From Streptomyces sp. NBC_01241 (GTDB taxonomy: Bacteria > Actinomycetota > Actinomycetes > Streptomycetales > Streptomycetaceae): DNA of 64,000 nt. The first letter of the stretch is position 1; each line of letters opens with the position of its first letter. The position numbers were made by a program, and so were the translations under genes. Shown piece by piece: positions 59,728 through 64,000 of the stretch. The stretch lies in contig NZ_CP108494.1 in NCBI RefSeq assembly GCF_041435435.1, positions 3,630,501-3,694,500 of the forward strand. The letters run 5' to 3'. The notes beneath the pieces were generated by a model that saw only the letters and a program-made list of their open reading frames with translations, had not been told where the DNA came from and did no database searches.

Positions 59728-59769
59728 AAGCGAGCCCCGGACGCGCAATCCAGCCCGGGGCCCTCGTTT
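59728..59769. terminator. Bidirectional terminator between SDR and rtcB
   Basis: CGAGCCCCGG (59731-59740) pairs with CCGGGG (59755-59760) and CTCG (59763-59766) with a 2-base bulge; flanked by AA and TTT. Lies between the two convergent stop codons. Confidence 0.65.
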
Positions 59770-59786
59770 CTCATGCGTAAGGGGCC

Positions 59787-60980
59787 TCAGCCCTTCACGC
59801 ACACCACCTGCTTGAGCTTGGCGACGACCTCCACCAGGTCCCGCTGCTGCTCGATGACCTGCTCGATCGGCTTGTACGCGGCCGGAATCTCATCCACGAC
59901 GCCGGAGTCCTTACGGCACTCCACGCCCCGCGTCTGATCCTCCAGGTCCCGCGCCGTGAAGCGCCGCTTCGCCGCGTTCCGGCTCATCTTCCGGCCGGCG
60001 CCGTGCGAGGCCGAGTTGAAGGACTTCTCGTTCCCTAGGCCCTTCACGATGTACGAGCCGGTGCCCATCGAGCCCGGGATGATTCCGTACTCACCGGACC
60101 CGGCACGGATCGCGCCCTTCCGGGTGACCAGCAGGTCCATGCCCTCGTAGCGCTCTTCACTGACGTAGTTGTGGTGACAGCTGATCTCCGGCTCGAAGGT
60201 GACCTTGGCCTTCCTGAATTCCTTGCGGACGACTTCCTTCAGGAGCCCCATCATGATCGCGCGGTTGCGCTTCGCGTACTCCTGAGCCCAGAACAGGTCG
60301 TTCCGGTAGTCCGCCATCGGTGGGGTGTCGGCGATGAACACGGCCAGGTCACGGTCGATCAGGTTCTGGTTGTGCGGCAGCTTCTGCGCCTGCCCGATGT
60401 GGAAGTCGGCCAGTTCCTTGCCGATGTTCCGCGATCCGGAGTGCAGCATCAGCCAGACGGAACCCGACTCGTCGAGGCAGAACTCGATGAAATGGTTTCC
60501 CGATCCGAGCGTTCCCATCTGCTTCGTGGCTCGTTCCCGACGGAATTTGACCGCGTCGGCCACCCCGTCGAACTCTCCCCAGAAGTCGTCCCACCCCTTC
60601 GACGAGAGGCCGTACACCCGGTCCGGGTCCACGGCGTCGTCATGCATGCCGCGACCCACCGGAATGGCCTGCTCGATCCTCGACCGCAGCCGGGACAGGT
60701 CACCCGGCAGGTCGTTGGCCGTCAGGGACGACTTCACCGCGGACATCCCGCAGCCGATGTCCACGCCGACCGCCGCCGGACACACCGCTCCGCGCATCGC
60801 GATCACCGAACCGACCGTCGCACCCTTGCCGAAGTGGACGTCCGGCATGACGGCGAGCCCCTTGATCCAGGGCAGGGTGGCCACGTTGTGCAACTGCCGC
60901 ATCGCAACGTCCTCGACCGAAGCCGGGTCGGCCCACATCCGGATCGGAACCTTCGCGCCCGGCACCTCTACATACGACAT
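59787..60980 (-). CDS. rtcB: RNA-splicing ligase RtcB
   Basis: 397 residues. C77 in VGVDIGCGMSAV, MGTLGSGNHFIEF, HSGSRNIGKELA, CHHNYVSEERYEG and SHGAGRKMSRNAAKRRF (guanylylated His region) are the manganese- and GMP-binding blocks of RtcB, which joins 2',3'-cyclic phosphate or 3'-phosphate ends to 5'-OH RNA ends using GTP. ATG at 60980 after GAGGAAGT. Shorter than archaeal forms, as usual for actinobacteria. No archease or RtcA gene adjacent. Confidence 0.93.
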   Translation of the reverse strand: MSYVEVPGAKVPIRMWADPASVEDVAMRQLHNVATLPWIKGLAVMPDVHFGKGATVGSVIAMRGAVCPAAVGVDIGCGMSAVKSSLTANDLPGDLSRLRSRIEQAIPVGRGMHDDAVDPDRVYGLSSKGWDDFWGEFDGVADAVKFRRERATKQMGTLGSGNHFIEFCLDESGSVWLMLHSGSRNIGKELADFHIGQAQKLPHNQNLIDRDLAVFIADTPPMADYRNDLFWAQEYAKRNRAIMMGLLKEVVRKEFRKAKVTFEPEISCHHNYVSEERYEGMDLLVTRKGAIRAGSGEYGIIPGSMGTGSYIVKGLGNEKSFNSASHGAGRKMSRNAAKRRFTARDLEDQTRGVECRKDSGVVDEIPAAYKPIEQVIEQQRDLVEVVAKLKQVVCVKG

Positions 60981-61141
60981 ACTTCCTCGATTCCCCCGAA
61001 AAGCCTGAAAGCGCAAAACCGGTGCCAAGATCGACAAATAAGTCGGCCGACCGGCAATCACAGCGGCGCGTGCGATACACATTGTCTCCACCGGTCGCCA
61101 CCGAGCGGCAAGCGTTTTTCGCACGAAGGGAGCCCAGGACC

Positions 61142-62002
61142 GTGCGACGAATGGCGTACGTACCCGGCACCGCGCTATTGGCAGCGCTTGTCGTCGGCTG
61201 CAGTGCCAGCACCGGAACGGGTGGCTCCGCCCCCGACAGCAAGCCCGGCGAGGCAACCGCCGCGACCGCCGCTCCGGGCAAGTACCGCACCCTCCTCGAT
61301 CCTTGTCGCGCCGTCGCGTCGTCCACCCTGAAGGACCTGCTTCCGGGCGCCGCCGAGCTGCCCGAGGACCAGCAGAAGAAGGTGTACGACGGCGCGGCCA
61401 CCGTCACCTACGACACCGACCGCCGCGTCGGCTGCCGCTGGAAGTCCGAGGCCTCCGACTCCTCGCGCACCCTCTTCGTCGACTTCGAGCGGGTCGTGTC
61501 CTACGACCCCTCGGTGAGCGATGACGACCGGGCTCGCGAGGTGTACGGGAAGAAGGAGGCCGCCGCCGGCCTGTCAGCGGACGCGAACACCGATGCCGCC
61601 ACCGACGCCGCCACGCCCGGCAGCACGAAGAAGCAGACGCCCTCCGCCTCGGCCTCCAAGGACAAGAACGCGGACGAACCCGGAGGCGACAGCGCCGACA
61701 GGAACAACAGCGCAAACACCGACGGCATTACGGCTGACAGTTCCGGAAGTTCCGACGAGAACCTCGCCCCGCGCACCCTCGACGGCATCGGGGACAGTGC
61801 ATTTCTGGACGATCTGCTCACCCGGGCTGGTTCCACCACACAGAACCGCACGGTGAGCGTGGTATTCCGCACATCGAACGTCATCGTGACCGTCCAGTAC
61901 ACCGAGCAGCCGACCGTCTCCACGGTGGTCCCCGACAGCAAGGAACTGCAGGAGAAGGCCCAGTCCCTGGCCCGGAAGCTGGTCGAGAAGTTCAGCGAAT
62001 AG
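61142..62002 (+). CDS. DUF3558-like lipoprotein
   Basis: 286 residues from GTG at 61142. Signal YVPGTALLAALVVGC gives a lipobox Cys at about residue 18. The mature part has LLDPCRAVASSTLKDLLPGA and VGCRWKSEASDSSRTLFVDF (Cys pair likely in a disulfide), a long Ala/Ser/Asp-rich insert (about 130-205), then TLDGIGDSAFLDDLLTRAGS and VSVVFRTSNVIVTVQYTEQP. This matches DUF3558, surface lipoproteins of actinobacteria with unknown role. Followed by a second, related lipoprotein. Confidence 0.82.
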   Translation: MRRMAYVPGTALLAALVVGCSASTGTGGSAPDSKPGEATAATAAPGKYRTLLDPCRAVASSTLKDLLPGAAELPEDQQKKVYDGAATVTYDTDRRVGCRWKSEASDSSRTLFVDFERVVSYDPSVSDDDRAREVYGKKEAAAGLSADANTDAATDAATPGSTKKQTPSASASKDKNADEPGGDSADRNNSANTDGITADSSGSSDENLAPRTLDGIGDSAFLDDLLTRAGSTTQNRTVSVVFRTSNVIVTVQYTEQPTVSTVVPDSKELQEKAQSLARKLVEKFSE

Positions 62003-62213
62003 CCCCGCCCGGGGCGCCCCGGACCGGCACCGTCCCCGCCCGCCGAGCACCCGACCGAGGCGGCATCCGATCGCTGTCCGTCGTACCGTGGCCCTCCGGA
62101 ACACCAACCGGAACACACCAACCGGGACACCACCCAAAACGCCCCCGGCTCCTCCCGGAACGTCCGCCGACCACCTGGCAGCCCGACCGCCGCGCCACCC
62201 GAGTGAAGGAACC

Positions 62214-63002
62214 ATGCACCGTTCAGCCCCGCGACTCTCCCGCATACTCGCCTGCGCCGCCGTTCCGGTGATGCTCGTCGTCGCCGGCTGCTCGTCGGAT
62301 TCCGGCGGCAAGGACAAGAAGGACTCGTCGGCTTCGTCCTCGTCGTCCGCGGCACCGAGCGCAAAGAAGTCGGAAGCGAGCGTCGCGCCCGCCAAGTTCG
62401 CCGCGCTGCCCGACCCGTGCAAGTCGATCGCCAAGAAGACGGTCACCTCCCTGGTCCCCTATGCGAAGTCCAAGAGCGGCACGCCTGCCAACTCCAGCGA
62501 CATGTCGTACCGCGCCGGCTGCTCCTGGAACGGCCTCGCCGACAAGGGCGTGCACGGTTCCCAGTACCGCTGGCTCGACGTCGGCTTCACCCGCTTCGAC
62601 TCGGACCAGGCCCTGGGAAGCGGCGCCGAGCGGGCGCAGCAGGACTACGCGAAGCAGGTAGCCAAGGCCAAGGCGGCCGAGGGTGCGAAGAAGGTCGCCG
62701 AGGGGCCCGTCAGCGGCATCGGCGAGCAGGCCACCAAGATCACGTACGACCTCACCAAGACGAGTGAGGACTTCAAGTACGCAACGATCGTGGCCCGTAC
62801 GGAGAACGTCGTCGTCACCCTCACCTACAACGGCGCGGGTTACGCGGGCGCGAAGACCCCGTCCGCCGACGACATCCTGAAGGGCGCCGAGAAGGCGGCC
62901 AAGGAGGCGGTCGCCTCGGTCGCCACCCCCGCCGCCGCCGACACGAAGCCGGACGCACCGGGCAAGTCCGCCGAGCCCAGCAAGTCCGCCAAGACGAGCT
63001 AG
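62214..63002 (+). CDS. DUF3558-like lipoprotein
   Basis: 262 residues. Signal CAAVPVMLVVAGC with lipobox Cys at about 25; a Lys/Ser linker; then AALPDPCKSIAKKTVTSLVP, MSYRAGCSWNGLADKGVHGS, WLDVGFTRFDSDQALGSGAE and EGPVSGIGEQATKITYDLTK. Same plan as the preceding protein (PDPC and GCSWN Cys), so the two are likely paralogues. ATG after GAAGGAACC. Confidence 0.82.
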   Translation: MHRSAPRLSRILACAAVPVMLVVAGCSSDSGGKDKKDSSASSSSSAAPSAKKSEASVAPAKFAALPDPCKSIAKKTVTSLVPYAKSKSGTPANSSDMSYRAGCSWNGLADKGVHGSQYRWLDVGFTRFDSDQALGSGAERAQQDYAKQVAKAKAAEGAKKVAEGPVSGIGEQATKITYDLTKTSEDFKYATIVARTENVVVTLTYNGAGYAGAKTPSADDILKGAEKAAKEAVASVATPAAADTKPDAPGKSAEPSKSAKTS

Positions 63003-63093
63003 CCGACGCGGCAGGGCGCGGCAGGCCCCTCGGGACGCCCCTCAACACCCCTGCCCAGAAGCAGTTTTACGAAGCCCATCACCAAGCCCGTTA

Positions 63094-63127
63094 CGAGGCC
63101 CGGTTCTCCCCCGAGTACCGGGCCTCG
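63094..63127 (+). terminator. Terminator after the second lipoprotein
   Basis: CGAGGCCCGGT (63094-63104) pairs with ACCGGGCCTCG (63117-63127), 12-base loop, 92 bases past the stop codon. Confidence 0.65.
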
Positions 63128-63251
63128 CCCCTCCCCGCGCAACACGCCGCGCCCTCATGTGCCAGGCTGTGCCCGCCGGAAGTCGAAGCAGGACGTCGAA
63201 GCAGAGCATCAGCGCAGGGCGTCGGATACGGGAAACGGGGAGGGGAAGCGG

Positions 63252-64000
63252 GTGGCCGCGATGCAGCTGACACGCACCCACCGAATACTCATCGGGCTCG
63301 TGGTCGCCGGTGCGGTGCTCATCGCCGCGATCGGTTTCGCGGGCTCGTACGCGGCGGTGCGCGAGCTCGCGCTGCAGAAGGGCTTCGGGAACTTCTCGCT
63401 GGTCTTCCCGATCGGCATCGACGCGGGTATCTGTGTCCTGCTCGCCCTGGACCTGCTGCTGACCTGGATGCGCATCCCCTTCCCGCTGCTGCGCCAGACG
63501 GCCTGGCTGCTGACCGCCGCGACGATCGCCTTCAACGGCGCCGCAGCCTGGCCCGACCCGCTCGGCGTCGGCATGCACGCGGTCATCCCCGTGCTGTTCG
63601 TCGTCTCCGTCGAGGCCGCCCGGCACGCCGTGGGCCGGATCGCCGACATCACCGCCGACAAACACATGGAAGGCGTACGGCTCACCCGCTGGCTGCTCTC
63701 TCCCGTACCGACATTCAAGCTGTGGCGGCGCATGAAGCTCTGGGAACTCCGGTCCTACGAGCAGGTCATCAAACTCGAACAGGACCGACTGATCTACCAG
63801 GCCCGCCTCCAGGCCCGCTTCGGCCGCAACTGGCGCCGCAAAGCCCCCATCGAATCCCTGATGCCACTACGCCTGGCGAAGTACGGCGTCCCACTGGCCG
63901 ACACCGGTCCATCCGGCCTCGCCGCCGCAGGCATCGAACCGGCTTTGCTACCCCCCGCCCCGGCGCCGGCCCTGACCTCGTCCGGGCCGGACGAGTTCCC
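63252..64000 (+). CDS. DUF2637 membrane protein, 3' end outside window
   Basis: At least 249 residues; the frame is open to the end of the window. GTG at 63252 after GGGGAAGCG (or ATG at 63261). Four membrane helices: about 13-32 (LIGLVVAGAVLIAAIGFAGS), 48-70 (LVFPIGIDAGICVLLALDLL), 76-98 and 107-128 (VIPVLFVVSVEAARHAVG). After these comes a basic cytoplasmic stretch (WRRMKLWELRSYEQVIKLEQ) and a Pro/Ala-rich tail. DUF2637 proteins resemble SpdB-like proteins linked to plasmid transfer and to chromosomal loci of unknown role. No transfer genes are seen next to it. Confidence 0.82.
   Translation, partial: MAAMQLTRTHRILIGLVVAGAVLIAAIGFAGSYAAVRELALQKGFGNFSLVFPIGIDAGICVLLALDLLLTWMRIPFPLLRQTAWLLTAATIAFNGAAAWPDPLGVGMHAVIPVLFVVSVEAARHAVGRIADITADKHMEGVRLTRWLLSPVPTFKLWRRMKLWELRSYEQVIKLEQDRLIYQARLQARFGRNWRRKAPIESLMPLRLAKYGVPLADTGPSGLAAAGIEPALLPPAPAPALTSSGPDEF

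Noticed and set aside
1..64000. tRNA or rRNA genes
   Set aside because: No T-arm consensus with matching acceptor stem was noticed by eye; a covariance search would be needed to exclude them fully.

Overview
The window looks like a piece of a Streptomyces (or close relative) chromosome. It has very high GC, codon third positions almost always G or C, frequent GTG and TTG starts with GGAG-type ribosome binding sites, the futalosine menaquinone genes, a system II cytochrome c assembly operon, a mycothiol-dependent-type protein, and many TetR, Lrp, ROK and GNAT genes. No rRNA, tRNA, CRISPR array, prophage or complete insertion sequence was seen. The gene order around mqnE/UbiX/UbiA/UbiD and around hemL/phosphoglycerate mutase/resA-ccdA-resB-ccsB is, from memory, like the conserved core region of Streptomyces coelicolor, with accessory genes between.

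Layout. 1-2.7 kb: the N-terminal end of a NodB-type deacetylase, divergent from an Lrp regulator, then a DUF3995/sigma factor/unknown operon. 2.7-9.7 kb: a leftward catabolic block (aldehyde dehydrogenase, D-aminoacylase-like amidohydrolase, two luciferase-like monooxygenases, SDR), with three copies of a TGACG-CAT-CGTCA operator. 9.7-13.2 kb: secreted M23 peptidase and a 778-residue SH3-plus-collagen-like protein with a long repeat array. 13.5-15.8 kb: a lipid-type locus in which both divergent genes (thiolase and FabG-like) are internally deleted, followed by an intact MaoC and TetR. 16.4-20.4 kb: glycosyltransferase, a DAACS transporter preceded by a Cys-rich leader peptide, DUF4229, GNAT. 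20.5-25.7 kb: mqnE, Lrp, a 44-aa protein, UbiX, UbiA and UbiD enzymes of menaquinone synthesis. 25.9-33.3 kb: sugar ABC transporter, Gfo/Idh oxidoreductase, ROK regulator and a secreted GH16 beta-glucanase, tied together by a shared 18-bp operator. 33.5-36.2 kb: lipoprotein, PLDc_N membrane protein, deaminase, SRPBCC protein. 36.3-44.2 kb: ccsB, resB, ccdA, resA, a NodB-like lipoprotein, phosphoglycerate mutase and hemL, i.e. haem supply and cytochrome c assembly. 44.5-51.7 kb: unknown protein, FMN reductase with divergent TetR, GH65 phosphorylase plus HAD phosphoglucomutase, a decayed Acg-type nitroreductase and a universal stress protein. 52-60 kb: small regulators and enzymes, a TetR/FAD-monooxygenase pair with clear operators, a Mut7-C protein, YnfA, SDR. 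59.8-64 kb: RtcB RNA ligase, two Cys-containing lipoproteins, and a DUF2637 membrane protein running off the window.

Themes. Several intergenic regions hold short tandem repeats (15-39 bp), and several genes are eroded by internal deletions (thiolase, FabG, nitroreductase), which suggests active small-scale deletion and slippage in this lineage. The most interesting regulatory items are the leader peptide at 19.1 kb and four operator sets that can be read directly from palindromes (7.5/9.4, 30.5/31.9, 46.0 and 56.2 kb). All functional names come from recognising protein families by eye; no search was run.
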